Counted from the stretch's first letter, positions 52,670 to 61,573 are shown. The stretch: DNA of 64,000 nucleotides from Lutispora sp003527145 (GCA_029983695.1 JASBZB010000004.1:62001-126000); one strand, 5' to 3'. The notes: generated by a model not told the origin, from the letters alone. Numbers and translations are program-made.

Positions 52670-53135
52670 AATAGAAGGCAAGAGCATCATTGAACTTGAT
52701 ATAAACGGACAAAAAAAGGATGTTGCAGTTTTACCATCGGATATCCTTTTGTATGTTATCAGAGAACATTTTGGGTTAACCGGAGCAAAGCCAAGCTGTG
52801 AAAACGGTGACTGTGGTGCATGTACAGTGTTGGTTGACGGCTGGCCCGTCAAGTCGTGCCTTATGCTGGCTGTTGAAGCTATCGGCCATAAAATAACAAC
52901 AGTTGAAGGGCTTAACAATGCGCCTATTCAGAAAGCCTTCATTGAAAATTGGGGATTTCAGTGCGGTTATTGTACATCCGGCTTTTTAATGGTTTGCCAT
53001 TCCCTCGCAAAACTACACCCGGATGCGGATGAATATGTAATCGAAGAATGGTTACAGTCGAATATCTGCAGATGTACTGGTTATGAAGAAATTCGAAATG
53101 CAATAAAGTCTGTTTTATCATCAATGTCAAAATAA
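52662..53135 (+). CDS. Xanthine dehydrogenase-type 2Fe-2S subunit
   Basis: The 157-residue protein carries two 2Fe-2S clusters: a plant-ferredoxin-type site with C46, C51, C54 (CENGDCGAC) and C66, and a second site with C101, C104 (CGYC) and C136, C138 (CRCTGY). It shuttles electrons between the molybdenum and FAD subunits. Its last 55 bases overlap the convergent XRE gene at 53081, so the two transcripts are antisense to each other there. Confidence 0.92.
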   Translation: MLKIEGKSIIELDINGQKKDVAVLPSDILLYVIREHFGLTGAKPSCENGDCGACTVLVDGWPVKSCLMLAVEAIGHKITTVEGLNNAPIQKAFIENWGFQCGYCTSGFLMVCHSLAKLHPDADEYVIEEWLQSNICRCTGYEEIRNAIKSVLSSMSK

Positions 53136-53302
53136 TCAGCCAAAGCTTCCAATTTCTCCATACTGGTAAGCCTATAGCCTCTTTCAATATCGCTTATAGC
53201 ATTATCTGAAAGTTCAATAATTCTTCCCAGTTCAGACTGCTTAATATTTTTCTTTATGCGTAACGTTCTGATGTGTTCACTGAGAATCTCTTTTAAAGAC
53301 AT
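53081..53302 (-). CDS. Small XRE-family repressor (locus 2)
   Basis: The 73-residue protein is an XRE helix-turn-helix (RIKKNIKQSELGRIIELSDNA, IGDIERGYR-like SDIERGYR, MEKLEALADYFDI) and is clearly related to the repressor at 12385. The upstream DNA is also alike (ACTCCTTGGCTTTATGCAAAAT versus ACTCCTTGACTTTACGCAAAAC), but here the operator palindrome has decayed. Its 3' end overlaps the iron-sulfur subunit gene on the other strand. It may regulate the symporter operon or itself. Confidence 0.82.
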   Translation of the reverse strand: MSLKEILSEHIRTLRIKKNIKQSELGRIIELSDNAISDIERGYRLTSMEKLEALADYFDIDDKTDFIAFRISS

Positions 53303-53492
53303 AACAAAAACTCCTTGGCTTTATGCAAAATGAATAATCTATTTTTAAAAGATGCTGCTTAGATAAACGTTCATTTGCAAAGTTGATTACTAACATAGCT
53401 GTTTTAAAGCATTTGAAACAGCTTAAAAAATTTAGATAAGAAATCGTGTCATATTGGGTTAAAAATAAAAGCCTTCTAAATGACTTTGTTTG

Positions 53493-53849
53493 TTATCTGC
53501 TATGATTTTTTATCATTTCCTCCATCCTGCCAATGATGATGCCTTTTTCCAAATCTGATAATTGGTTAAATAAGCAAAGAAGATTACGTTCTTCTACGGA
53601 AAGTTTTATATTACTATCAAAGAAATCACTTTTACTTTCATTAAGGCTTTCACCTAGCAACAACCAGTCTGTAGAAACGTTAAAATGTTTCGCTAATTCA
53701 ATAATAATGTTTAAGCTTGGTTTGCGTTCGTCATTTTCATATCTGCTGAGGTTATCAAAATTAAGAAGTTCCATCAAATCTTTTTGAGTCAAGTTATTCT
53801 TTGTTCTCAAATAAGTGATTCTTTTTCCAAGAGAATCAAGCTGTACCAC
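53493..53849 (-). CDS. CI-like XRE regulator
   Basis: The 118-residue protein has an N-terminal helix-turn-helix (LRTKNNLTQKDLMELLNFDN, RYENDERKPS, IIELAKHFNVSTDWLLLG) and a C-terminal helical part (LLCLFNQLSDLEKGIIIGRM) like phage-type repressors. I chose the GTG at 53849, which follows GGGGGTATA, instead of the upstream start that would include promoter sequence. Two palindromic sites lie just upstream (53877-53919) between this gene and a divergent Cro-like gene, a phage-switch arrangement. Confidence 0.8.
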   Translation of the reverse strand: MVQLDSLGKRITYLRTKNNLTQKDLMELLNFDNLSRYENDERKPSLNIIIELAKHFNVSTDWLLLGESLNESKSDFFDSNIKLSVEERNLLCLFNQLSDLEKGIIIGRMEEMIKNHSR

Positions 53850-53876
53850 TGCTATACCCCCATAATACAAATTATA

Positions 53877-53926
53877 TGTCAATTTGACAAAATGACCTTG
53901 ACAATATGTCAATATGACATTAGAAT
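53877..53926. promoter_or_regulatory. Divergent promoter with two palindromic operators
   Basis: TGTCAATTTGACA (53877-53889) is a perfect palindrome and TGTCAATATGACA (53907-53919) a near one, 30 bp apart. A rightward promoter TTGACA (53898-53903), 17 bp, TAGAAT (53921-53926) overlaps the second site. A leftward promoter TTGTCA-17-TATTAT overlaps the first. Confidence 0.75.
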
Positions 53927-54024
53927 ATTAATATAACCACTTTTTATAATTTTATCATATATTTGATTTTGTGTACCACTGTTATACTCTCGTTTTTATT
54001 TCAGATTTAGAGGAGGGAAGACTA

Positions 54025-54230
54025 ATGGGAATACATGTAATAAAAAATTTGGAATAGAGGTAAAGAAAAAGCTTGTGGAATTGCAATTAACACAAAGAAG
54101 ATTAGCTAAAAAAGTAGGTGTTAATGAGAATTATTTGACAGATATTTTAAACGGAAGGAGGTCAGGCAAGAAATATAAGAGCAAAATATTGCAAGCATTG
54201 GATATCATGAATCAAAGCAAATCAACATAA
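54025..54230 (+). pseudogene. Cro-like XRE gene with a one-base frameshift
   Basis: From the ATG at 54025 (after GAGGAGGGAAGACTA) translation reads MGIHVIK and then hits TAG. If one A is added in the A6 run at about 54042-54047 the frame continues as KKFGIEVKKKLVELQLTQRR, LAKKVGVNENYLTDIL, NGRRSGKKYKSKIL, a good phage-type helix-turn-helix, ending at 54230. So it is either a recent pseudogene, a sequencing error, or a gene using slippage on the A-run. Confidence 0.6.
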
Positions 54231-54260
54231 AATTTTTCACTTCAATACAACTGAATTATC
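54230..54260 (+). repeat. 31-bp sequence shared with 12849-12879
   Basis: This is the second copy of the sequence found upstream of dctP, here upstream of the YhdT/symporter operon; one base of 31 differs. Confidence 0.75.
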
Positions 54261-54339
54261 TGAGGGCATATCACTGCATGGCATGAGACATTTTGTTTAC
54301 TACCTTTTTAATCTGTATATTTGAAAGGGGGTTTTGTCA

Positions 54340-54669
54340 ATGAAAAAGGAAGAATATTATGATACCAATTATGATTTTAAGGAAATTGAGATGGATGAGC
54401 GTTTTATTATTTGTGAAAAGGAAATGAAGCTGGTTTTTATTATTCAAATTTTATTCACAGTTTTATCAGTTGCGGCTGCATACCTGTTAGGCAGGGGAAA
54501 TCCTGAGAATTATACATATATCATGGGCCTGCCCGCATGGTGGTTTGCTGTCATATCAATAAGCCTGATTTTCTTAGGGATAGTAATTTATATTACTAAG
54601 TTCATACTTGTTGATATGGACTTAGGAGATGAAGGAACAATAGAAGAAAAGGTAAAAACTAAAATTTAG
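54340..54669 (+). CDS. YhdT-like (DUF997) small symporter partner
   Basis: The 109-residue protein has a soluble N-terminus (about 1-33) and two membrane helices (about 34-52 and 66-86) with LGRGNPENYTYIMGLPAWW between them, as in YhdT/DUF997 proteins encoded before sodium/pantothenate-type symporters. The ATG at 54340 is preferred to the TTG at 54334 because GAAAGGGGG then has normal spacing. It is 16 bp before the symporter start and probably forms a complex with it. Confidence 0.75.
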   Translation: MKKEEYYDTNYDFKEIEMDERFIICEKEMKLVFIIQILFTVLSVAAAYLLGRGNPENYTYIMGLPAWWFAVISISLIFLGIVIYITKFILVDMDLGDEGTIEEKVKTKI

Positions 54670-54685
54670 AAATGGAGTGAATATA

Positions 54686-56188
54686 GTGGCAGTTGAAATC
54701 AGTTCAAGTGCTCGTATGTTTATAATCATCACTTTTATAATTTATTCCATGGTCTTGATTGGCATGGGTTTATATTCTAAGCGGTCAATGGATAAGACAT
54801 CCCTCGACAAATATGTTGACGAGTTCTATACCGGAGGACGCGGCATGGGTGCATTGGTTGTTGCATTGATGGTTGCAGCGTCTTTATGCAGTGCGGGCAC
54901 ATTTCTTGGGGGCCCCGGGCTTGCGTATAGTGTCGGTTTGACATGGGTAATGGCTGGATTTTCTCAAAACTTTATGAATTTCACTGTTTTGGGGGAGATC
55001 GGCAAGAAAGTTGGAATAGTTTCGCGCAGAATAAATGCTCAATCATATCTTGACTTATTTTCTTCCCGTTATAACGGCAACAAGTTTATTGCTCTCTTTG
55101 GAGTTTTAGCGATCATACTTTTCTTAGGAAGTTATGTGGTTGCCCAATTTATAGGGGGAGCAAGATTGTTTGAATCTATGACAGGGCTGCCTTATATAGT
55201 CGGATTGATTCTATTTGCGGTAGTTGTGCTTATAACTGCAGCATTAGGCGGCGTAAAAGGTGTGGCAATTGCCATAGCATTTCAAGGGATAGTAATGACA
55301 GTAGCAGTTGTTACATTATTTATAGCAACTTTAGTGCATTTAGGCCCGTTGGAAATAGTTTATGAGAGATTGATCAATATTGACCCGAAGCTGGTAACTC
55401 CATGGAATTGGAGCCCTGCATATCAGTTTTCCTTATGGATTGTTTACGGACTTGTATATATCGGCCTTCCTCACGGAGCAATGGGAGCTTTAACCTATAA
55501 AGACACAAAAGCAATGCATAAGGCAATTATTATCGGAGTTTTTTTCGTTACATTATGGACCTTAATGTTAATTTGGACAGGCAGTTTAGGCCGCAGTATA
55601 TTTACAGATATACCGGTTGCAGATCAAATAATTCCGAGTATTGCTATGACTGTTTTGCCTCCATGGCTGGCAGGGTTAACTCTGGCGGGTGTTGCCGGGG
55701 CTATCCAGTCGACAGTGGGCTCTATGGTTATAGTAATAAGTTCAACATTTATTAGAAATGCTTATCAAGCATTCATCAATCCAAAAGCAGATAATAAAAA
55801 ATTAAAGAAGGTAACTGTTTTTGCTACAGTATTAATCTGCGTGGGTATATTTCTGGCAGCCATTAAACCGCCGGCCGCTTTGCAGTACTTTATAACATTT
55901 GCAATAGGAGGTCTTGGCTCATCATTTTTCTGGCCGTTATTGCTGGGTGTTTATTGGAGAAGGACAAATGAGTATGGTGCAGCGGCAGGGATGGCCGGAG
56001 GGATGATAACCTACATTCTTGGTGCCAGCAATATCCTGCCGATAACTATGGGCATGAATGCCATTTTTATGGCTTTAATAGTATCGGGTATTTTAACAGT
56101 TGTTATAAGCTTGATGACGCGTAAACCGCCTAAAGGAGTGGTCATGATTTGGTTTGGCAAAGCATATCCAAAGAGCATTGCCGATTAA
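54686..56188 (+). CDS. Sodium:solute symporter (SSS family)
   Basis: The 500-residue permease has about thirteen membrane segments. Family features include YTGGRGMGALVVALMVAASLCSAG near residue 45 and GPGLAYSVG, and the SSS-type region FQGIVMTVAVV. It resembles PanF/pantothenate-type members, which fits the preceding YhdT-like gene. It imports an organic solute with sodium. The GTG at 54686 is chosen over that at 54677 by spacing from TGGAG. The downstream D-aminoacylase suggests N-acyl or D-amino acid substrates. Confidence 0.88.
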   Translation: MAVEISSSARMFIIITFIIYSMVLIGMGLYSKRSMDKTSLDKYVDEFYTGGRGMGALVVALMVAASLCSAGTFLGGPGLAYSVGLTWVMAGFSQNFMNFTVLGEIGKKVGIVSRRINAQSYLDLFSSRYNGNKFIALFGVLAIILFLGSYVVAQFIGGARLFESMTGLPYIVGLILFAVVVLITAALGGVKGVAIAIAFQGIVMTVAVVTLFIATLVHLGPLEIVYERLINIDPKLVTPWNWSPAYQFSLWIVYGLVYIGLPHGAMGALTYKDTKAMHKAIIIGVFFVTLWTLMLIWTGSLGRSIFTDIPVADQIIPSIAMTVLPPWLAGLTLAGVAGAIQSTVGSMVIVISSTFIRNAYQAFINPKADNKKLKKVTVFATVLICVGIFLAAIKPPAALQYFITFAIGGLGSSFFWPLLLGVYWRRTNEYGAAAGMAGGMITYILGASNILPITMGMNAIFMALIVSGILTVVISLMTRKPPKGVVMIWFGKAYPKSIAD

Positions 56189-56272
56189 TTCATATTGGAT
56201 TATGGATTTTATCAAATGCTGGTGTGTATATAACATACCGGCATTTGATAAAAATGATTGAGGAGTGATTTT

Positions 56273-57871
56273 GTGCTATATTTTGATTTGCTCGTAATGA
56301 ATGGAAAGATTGTGGATGGAACCGGGAATCCGTGGTTTCGGGGAGATATAGGGATAAAGGACGGCAAAATTTCCTTTGTAGGGAAGCTGTCAGGAGAATA
56401 TATTGCCGATGATACTATAGACGCAAAGGGGCAGGTCATCTCTCCTGGGTTTATTGACTGCCATACCCATTCTGATTTTGTACTTTTACGTGATCCGGAG
56501 ATGTCAACTAAGTTAAAACAGGGAGTAACAACACAGATGATCGGCCCCTGCGGAATAAGTGCAGCACCAATAAGCAGTGATAAGGCTGCCTTGTTGGATA
56601 AGTATGCAGGCTTTGCCAAGGCAGGTGTGGAGCCCAAGTATAACTGGGAGTCCTTGGGCGAATTTTTAGATGTGATCGATAGGTTGCCGCTTGGAACAAA
56701 TATCGGGGCATATGTTGGTCATGGTACTGTCAAGATCAATGTAATGGGTTTTGATTCAAGAAAGCCCACCGGAGCAGAGCTCAAGGAGATGAGAAATCAG
56801 GTAAAACAGGCCATGATAGATGGCGCATTTGGGCTGACCACCGGGCTTATTTATCCTCCCGGATTGTATTCAGAACCCGAAGAGATTGAGGAGATTGCTA
56901 AAGCTTTAAAGGAATTTAACGGTGTTTACCTTTCTCATATGCGCAACGAGTCAAACAATCTGTTAAAATCTGTTCAGGAGACTATCAATGTAGGAGAAAA
57001 TGCCGGCATTGCTGTTCAGGTGCACCATCATAAAGCCATGGGCATAAAGAACTGGGGCATTGTAAAAGATTCTGTAAAATTAATCGAAGAGGCTAGGCAG
57101 AGAGGAGTCGATGTTACCATTGACCAATATCCTTATACTGCATCCAGCACCACATTGAGAGCATGTCTTCCCATATGGGTGCATGAAGGCGGAATAGAGA
57201 AGATTATAGAAAGGCTTCAAGAACCATCTATAAGGACACGAATAATTGAAGAAATCAATACGGGCGATGACTGGGAAAATTTCTACCAGCATAGCAACGG
57301 AGCGGGAGGAGTGCTAATTTCATATACACCGGAGACCCCCGAATATGAAGGGAAAACGCTTCTGGAAGTCAGCAGGATGATGCATAAGGAGCCTCTGGAT
57401 GTGCTTTGTGATATTATTGTTGCTAATAAAGGTTCGGATACTGCTTGCTATTATATGATATGTGAGGACGATATCAAGCATATAATGAAGAGTCCATTTA
57501 CGATGATAGCTTCCGATTCTATTCCGGCAGCTCCCGGGGCGAAGTGTCATCCGCGCACTAATGGGACTTTCCCAAGGGTCCTTGGCAAATATGTAAGAGA
57601 AGAAAAAACTTTGTCTTTAGAGGAAGCTGTAAATAAGATGACTTGCTTCCCCGCAGCCAGATTCAATATTTATAATAAGGGTATTATAAAAGTTGGTATG
57701 GATGCTGACATTGTTGTTTTTGATCCGGATACAGTAATTGATGGTGCACATTATGAAGATCCATTCAAAGATCCCGTTGGAATTGACTATGTTATCGTAA
57801 ACGGCAAGATAGCCATAAACGACGGAGTTTATAGCGGCAATGCAGCAGGCAGAGTAATAAGGAGAGTATAG
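56273..57871 (+). CDS. N-acyl-D-amino-acid deacylase (D-aminoacylase) family
   Basis: The 532-residue amidohydrolase has the metal-binding CHTHSD (H64, H66), the Cys of MIGPCGIS (C93) that bridges metals in D-aminoacylase, VHHHKAMG further on, and the PGAKCHPRTNGTFPRVLG segment of this family. It hydrolyses N-acyl-D-amino acids or related N-carbamoyl/amide compounds. The GTG at 56273 follows GAGGAGTGATTTT; an upstream TTG at 56258 would overlap that site. It lies after the symporter, so import and hydrolysis are likely linked. Confidence 0.88.
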   Translation: MLYFDLLVMNGKIVDGTGNPWFRGDIGIKDGKISFVGKLSGEYIADDTIDAKGQVISPGFIDCHTHSDFVLLRDPEMSTKLKQGVTTQMIGPCGISAAPISSDKAALLDKYAGFAKAGVEPKYNWESLGEFLDVIDRLPLGTNIGAYVGHGTVKINVMGFDSRKPTGAELKEMRNQVKQAMIDGAFGLTTGLIYPPGLYSEPEEIEEIAKALKEFNGVYLSHMRNESNNLLKSVQETINVGENAGIAVQVHHHKAMGIKNWGIVKDSVKLIEEARQRGVDVTIDQYPYTASSTTLRACLPIWVHEGGIEKIIERLQEPSIRTRIIEEINTGDDWENFYQHSNGAGGVLISYTPETPEYEGKTLLEVSRMMHKEPLDVLCDIIVANKGSDTACYYMICEDDIKHIMKSPFTMIASDSIPAAPGAKCHPRTNGTFPRVLGKYVREEKTLSLEEAVNKMTCFPAARFNIYNKGIIKVGMDADIVVFDPDTVIDGAHYEDPFKDPVGIDYVIVNGKIAINDGVYSGNAAGRVIRRV

Positions 57872-57886
57872 AAAGATACCGATAAG

Positions 57887-57930
57887 GCGGAGCAAGGGGG
57901 ACAGGCAGTCCTTTTTGTCCCGCTTTTATA
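57887..57930 (+). terminator. Terminator of the symporter/D-aminoacylase operon
   Basis: A GCGG...GGGGGACA / TGTCCCGC stem is followed by TTTTATATTAT. The sequence and flanks resemble the terminator at 16945. The roughly 300 bp up to the next gene hold only short inverted repeats. Confidence 0.55.
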
Positions 57931-58167
57931 TTATCTGTTTTGCCGTTTTGAGACAGGATAATTGAAAAATATGACATTTTAAGATGAATTTGTACAAGCT
58001 TTGGAGAATATAAGAGAAATACTCAAATGTATTTTTTTACTGATAAGCCAGCCGGATCATGGATGACGGCGGCTTCTTCAGCCAAAGGGTGCTGCGGCGG
58101 AGAGCAAAGCGTAAGATGCTTTATTTTCCGCCTGAAGCCATAAATCTATAAGGAAAGGAGGGATAAT

Positions 58168-59130
58168 GTGATTTACCTAAACAAAGAAGATATCCTAAAG
58201 AGCCTTGCATCATATGCAGAGATAATGAAAGCTGTAGAGGATGCCTACAAAGCCTATGAAATCGGGAACTATAAAATGCCTTCCAGACTTCGTGAGGATA
58301 TGGGGCAGAATGCACTGCTGCTCATGCCCTGCATCAATGCCAAAGGCCTCGGTACAAAGGTCCTCACCGTATTTCCGGATAATAGAGCAGCGGACAAGCC
58401 TGCCATAGACGGGGTCATGATATTGAATGATATGGCAACGGGAGAGCCCATAGCCATCATGGACGCAAAAGCTTTGACAGCTTTGCGCACAGGTGCGGTG
58501 GGAGGAGTTGCCGTCAAATACCTTGCAAATGGCAAAACGAACACAGTAGGGATCATTGGAGCAGGCACCCAGGGCTTTTATCAGGCTGTTTTTGCCTGCA
58601 GCGCAAGGAAGGTAAAAGCCTTGCGCATATACGACAGTAGGGCAGAGATCCTGGATAGTTTTATAGAAAGAATTAGGACAGAGATACCTTATGCTGTGGA
58701 CATAAAAGCCTGCGGAAGTGCAGAGGAGCTCTTGGCGGATTCTGAGACAGTCATCACTGCCACTAACTCCTGCAGGCCTGTAATCCCCGATGATGAAGAG
58801 ATGCTGAAAGGAAAATGCTTTATAGGCATAGGGTCCTTCAAACCGAGTATGAGAGAATATCCGGAAAGCCTTTTTAGAATCTGCCGGCATGTATATATAG
58901 ACACATACCATGCCTTGCATGAGTCCGGAGACCTGATCACGCCCATAAATGAAGGATGGATCAAAAAAGACAGGATATCTCATTTCGGAGAGCTGATAAA
59001 TGCAAAGCAGGGCAAAAACATGGATACGGTATTGTTCAAAGCAGTGGGCATGGCCTTGTTTGACCTCTTTGCAGCCCAGAGGATATTTGAAGCTGCGAAA
59101 GAGAAAGGGATAGGGCAGAAAATCAAATAA
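58168..59130 (+). CDS. Ornithine cyclodeaminase / mu-crystallin family enzyme
   Basis: The 320-residue protein has the family dimer domain at both ends and a central NAD(P)-binding Rossmann unit with GIIGAGTQG near residue 130. Family landmarks are RLREDM, the MPCINAKGLGTKVLTVFPDN stretch and LTALRTGAVGGVA. Members include ornithine cyclodeaminase, alanine dehydrogenase and cyclic-imine reductases; sequence alone does not decide between them. The GTG start has AAGGAGGG upstream. It is downstream of the D-aminoacylase and fits amino-acid catabolism. Confidence 0.85.
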   Translation: MIYLNKEDILKSLASYAEIMKAVEDAYKAYEIGNYKMPSRLREDMGQNALLLMPCINAKGLGTKVLTVFPDNRAADKPAIDGVMILNDMATGEPIAIMDAKALTALRTGAVGGVAVKYLANGKTNTVGIIGAGTQGFYQAVFACSARKVKALRIYDSRAEILDSFIERIRTEIPYAVDIKACGSAEELLADSETVITATNSCRPVIPDDEEMLKGKCFIGIGSFKPSMREYPESLFRICRHVYIDTYHALHESGDLITPINEGWIKKDRISHFGELINAKQGKNMDTVLFKAVGMALFDLFAAQRIFEAAKEKGIGQKIK

Positions 59131-59147
59131 ATACCAGGCAGATATGG

Positions 59148-59172
59148 AGCAGGGCTATCAGCCCTGCTTCCT
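59148..59172. terminator. Terminator between convergent genes
   Basis: AGCAGGGCT (59148-59156), loop ATC, AGCCCTGCT (59160-59168) followed by TCCTT. It lies between the cyclodeaminase-family gene and the convergent regulatory-like domain gene. Confidence 0.65.
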
Positions 59173-59186
59173 TGGCAATGCAAGAA

Positions 59187-59519
59187 CTAAAGTTCCTCTA
59201 GAGGGGCGACCGGTTCATCAAGAACACGATACTCAGGCTCGTAATAGAATACCTTGACAACATAGTCAACCTTTGACTCAACACCGAATAAAAATTGACC
59301 GCATTCATCGGTAAAGGTAAATGTAACAGGGATAAGCTCAAGGGGATTATTGGGTTTTTTGATAAACAGCTTGACCAGAGCACCCTTTACCGGAGTGTCA
59401 TTCGGGAATTTTACAACACCATGGATAGCGGCCCTTTTTTCAGGCTCCAGAGTAATGCAGATGTCTTTTTCTTCGTTTCCAGTCAATTTAAAATTATATT
59501 CTTCCAGTTTCCAGCCCAC
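59187..59519 (-). CDS. Carboxypeptidase-regulatory-like domain protein A
   Basis: The 110-residue protein is a single beta-sandwich of the CarboxypepD_reg type: RAAIHGVVKFPNDTPVKGAL, VKLFIKKP, FTFTDECGQFLFG and YVVKVFYYEPE. There is no signal peptide. The start is a GTG behind AGGGTGGTGAAATT. Its N-terminus (MGWKLEEYNFKL) resembles that of the gene at 59785, so the two are paralogues. It belongs to a set of four such genes next to SPOCS proteins; a structural role in the spore envelope is inferred. Confidence 0.75.
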   Translation of the reverse strand: MGWKLEEYNFKLTGNEEKDICITLEPEKRAAIHGVVKFPNDTPVKGALVKLFIKKPNNPLELIPVTFTFTDECGQFLFGVESKVDYVVKVFYYEPEYRVLDEPVAPLEEL

Positions 59520-59784
59520 AATTTCACCACCCTTCTTATGTATCGAAGGATAAAGCTACAACTGGCGGACTCTTAATACTTAAATATTTTTATAAAAGGT
59601 GAAAGAAAGGGCAGCTCTATATTGCGGGTCCCTTTAAATGATCTTTTTAAAATAATCACTCCTTGCTGCTGTTGTAAATAGGAAATTTACAAATGGGCCT
59701 ACAATATAATATGAAATTAGAAAGTGTATGTGATTAAATTCTTAAACAAAAGGAGTGCATAAAGGCTTAGAGTTTTGAGGCATA

Positions 59785-60183
59785 TCATGATTCCACTGCT
59801 TCAAAAAAGTTATCCTTTGGAACAGCTGCAGGGTGGTTGTCATAATGTTCATCCTGATAGGCAGAGGGTTTTATTATAACAGGTACGATTTTGACATTGT
59901 CGTACCATACCTTGATGAGATATCTTTTATGGGGTATCAGGGAACCAAAAATAAATTGGCCGCATTCATCGGAAAATGTATATATTAATGGCTTTAGTGA
60001 GCATGGATTGCAGGGATCTGAGATTTCAAACAGCATGACAACTGCATCCTTTACCGGCTTGTCATCGCAATCCTTTACAATACCGTGAACTACGCTTCTC
60101 GGCTCGCGTTGAAGCTTAGCGGTGAGTTCGAGCTGTTCATTTTCTCCGGGGCATATTTGATACTTAGAAATACGATAACCCAT
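59785..60183 (-). CDS. Carboxypeptidase-regulatory-like domain protein B
   Basis: The 132-residue protein has the same beta-sandwich (RSVVHGIVKDCDDKPVKDAV, VMLFEISDPCNPC, YTFSDECGQFIFG, KRYLIKVWYDN) preceded by a short strand MGYRISKYQI and followed by a His/Asp-rich tail (DEHYDNHPAA). The ATG follows AGGAGGTTAATC. It is divergent from the SPOCS gene at 60430 and shares about 250 bp of intergenic DNA with it, so the two may be expressed together during sporulation. Cysteines (DPCNPC) could crosslink. Confidence 0.78.
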   Translation of the reverse strand: MGYRISKYQICPGENEQLELTAKLQREPRSVVHGIVKDCDDKPVKDAVVMLFEISDPCNPCSLKPLIYTFSDECGQFIFGSLIPHKRYLIKVWYDNVKIVPVIIKPSAYQDEHYDNHPAAVPKDNFFEAVES

Positions 60184-60429
60184 GATTAACCTCCTAATAA
60201 ATTCTATTGCTCATAAATGATATAGGAAAGCCCGCTCATCTTTTATGATTTATAATCAAAGTCAAAACATATACAAGGCTTCATATCAGATGCGGCATCA
60301 ATATAAAATATTCTTCGGGCAGATAATATATCACCATAAATATAAATAAATTGATATAAATAACAGGTAAAAATTATTGCTTATAAGCATATTGTTTATA
60401 GATAATAAAACATGGGGGGGCAGTCCTAT

Positions 60430-60912
60430 ATGGTGAATCATGTTAATGATCTTATTGAATATGCCGGAATAGCAGATGTATTTCCGCATCACCCGACAGC
60501 CTTTAAACAGTTCAGTGTTCAGGAGACCGTGTGCCTTCCGATAGCCAAACCAAATATCGAGCAGATCATAAAGGTCATGGCAGAGCTTGCAATTACAAGT
60601 ACAAGGGTAATCAGGACTCCTGGTGCTGCAGAGAACCCGGCAGTATCGCTGGAGGGCCAAAGATTAACAGGCTGGAAGCTGATCGTTGAGGGAGAGGTAA
60701 GGCAAAAGATAGAATATGTTGCAGATGAGCCGTCCCAGCCTGTTTATGCTGCACATTTTAATATGCCTTTTTGCACCTTTATTGTTTTAGGGAGGGATTA
60801 TGCGGCGGGAAGCCCTCTGATTGTGACAGGGTATATTGAGGACATATTTGCCAAGCAGATAAATAAGAGATGCATCTTCAAGAATATAACGATCCTTGTC
60901 ACAGCGGAATAA
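60430..60912 (+). CDS. SPOCS (DUF3794) domain protein
   Basis: The 160-residue protein starts with a short helix (VNHVNDLIEYAGIADVFP) followed by a SPOCS/DUF3794 domain: FKQFSVQETVCLP, QIIKVMAELAITSTRVIRTP, LTGWKLIVEGEVRQKIEYVA and GYIEDIFAKQINKRCIFKNI. SPOCS domains occur in spore-coat attachment proteins such as SipL. The start at 60430 is preferred because the N-terminus then matches the second SPOCS protein at 62328. It is likely cytoplasmic in the mother cell and coat-associated. Confidence 0.82.
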   Translation: MVNHVNDLIEYAGIADVFPHHPTAFKQFSVQETVCLPIAKPNIEQIIKVMAELAITSTRVIRTPGAAENPAVSLEGQRLTGWKLIVEGEVRQKIEYVADEPSQPVYAAHFNMPFCTFIVLGRDYAAGSPLIVTGYIEDIFAKQINKRCIFKNITILVTAE

Positions 60913-60974
60913 AAAGGGGCTGCTGCTTTTACATCATACGACTTGAATCACTTAGCTATTCGGTATACTCCTGA

Positions 60975-61039
60975 AAATTGGATAAGGTTTCTTGATTCAA
61001 TTTTATCCTGAATAGCCGAGATGGAACCTTACCCAATTT
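60975..61039. repeat. Imperfect inverted repeat between convergent genes
   Basis: AAATTGGATAAGG (60975-60987) pairs with CCTTACCCAATTT (61027-61039), with further pairing inside (CTATTC / GAATAG). It probably terminates both convergent transcripts. Confidence 0.5.
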
Positions 61040-61073
61040 CCTTGGAGCCTTTTTTCCTATAAGGTTATTATTA

Positions 61074-61511
61074 TCAAGGATTGCATAAGTCGCTATTTTC
61101 CTCGATAGTTCTTTCGTTTCCACTGCCGGCTTTGCTTGCGATCACTATAAGCCTGGTGTTTTCGTTATCCGGACTAAGCTCAAACTCATAAACGCCAAAG
61201 CGATCAGTTGTGGTGTGCGCAACTCTGATATACTCGATGCTGCCGTCCTGAGGAACAGGTTTTAGAAGATTTACAAGGGCGTTCTCTACAGCGTGGCCGT
61301 AACAATCCTTTACCTGCCCCCAAAGCTTTATGGGGTTTTCCCAATTATCTTTATTTGCTTCCAGTCCTGCTGCATTTTCGTTTAATCTTCTCCTGCGCAT
61401 TTTTTTACGTCTGCGTTTTCTGACATTCAATTTTTTGAGTGAATTCAGACTTTCAGAGGTATTCAGTGATATGCCGATATATTGGATAAGGTCCTTTACA
61501 AGATTGGGCAT
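61074..61511 (-). CDS. Carboxypeptidase-regulatory-like domain protein C with basic linker
   Basis: The 145-residue protein begins NLVKDLIQYIGISL, a helix like the N-termini of both SPOCS proteins, then a strongly basic stretch (VRKRRRKKMRRRRLN, about 32-46), then the beta-sandwich (IKLWGQVKDCYGHAVENAL, TTDRFGVYEFELSPD). The ATG at 61511 follows GGAGGAGGAGTGT, while a start at 61550 has none. The basic part may bind nucleic acid or an acidic coat protein. The shared N-terminal helix suggests a common docking partner with the SPOCS proteins. Confidence 0.72.
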   Translation of the reverse strand: MPNLVKDLIQYIGISLNTSESLNSLKKLNVRKRRRKKMRRRRLNENAAGLEANKDNWENPIKLWGQVKDCYGHAVENALVNLLKPVPQDGSIEYIRVAHTTTDRFGVYEFELSPDNENTRLIVIASKAGSGNERTIEENSDLCNP

Positions 61512-61573
61512 ACACTCCTCCTCCATAAACAAAATTACATTGAAGGGCATTGGGACAATTTAGAGAACAAAGA

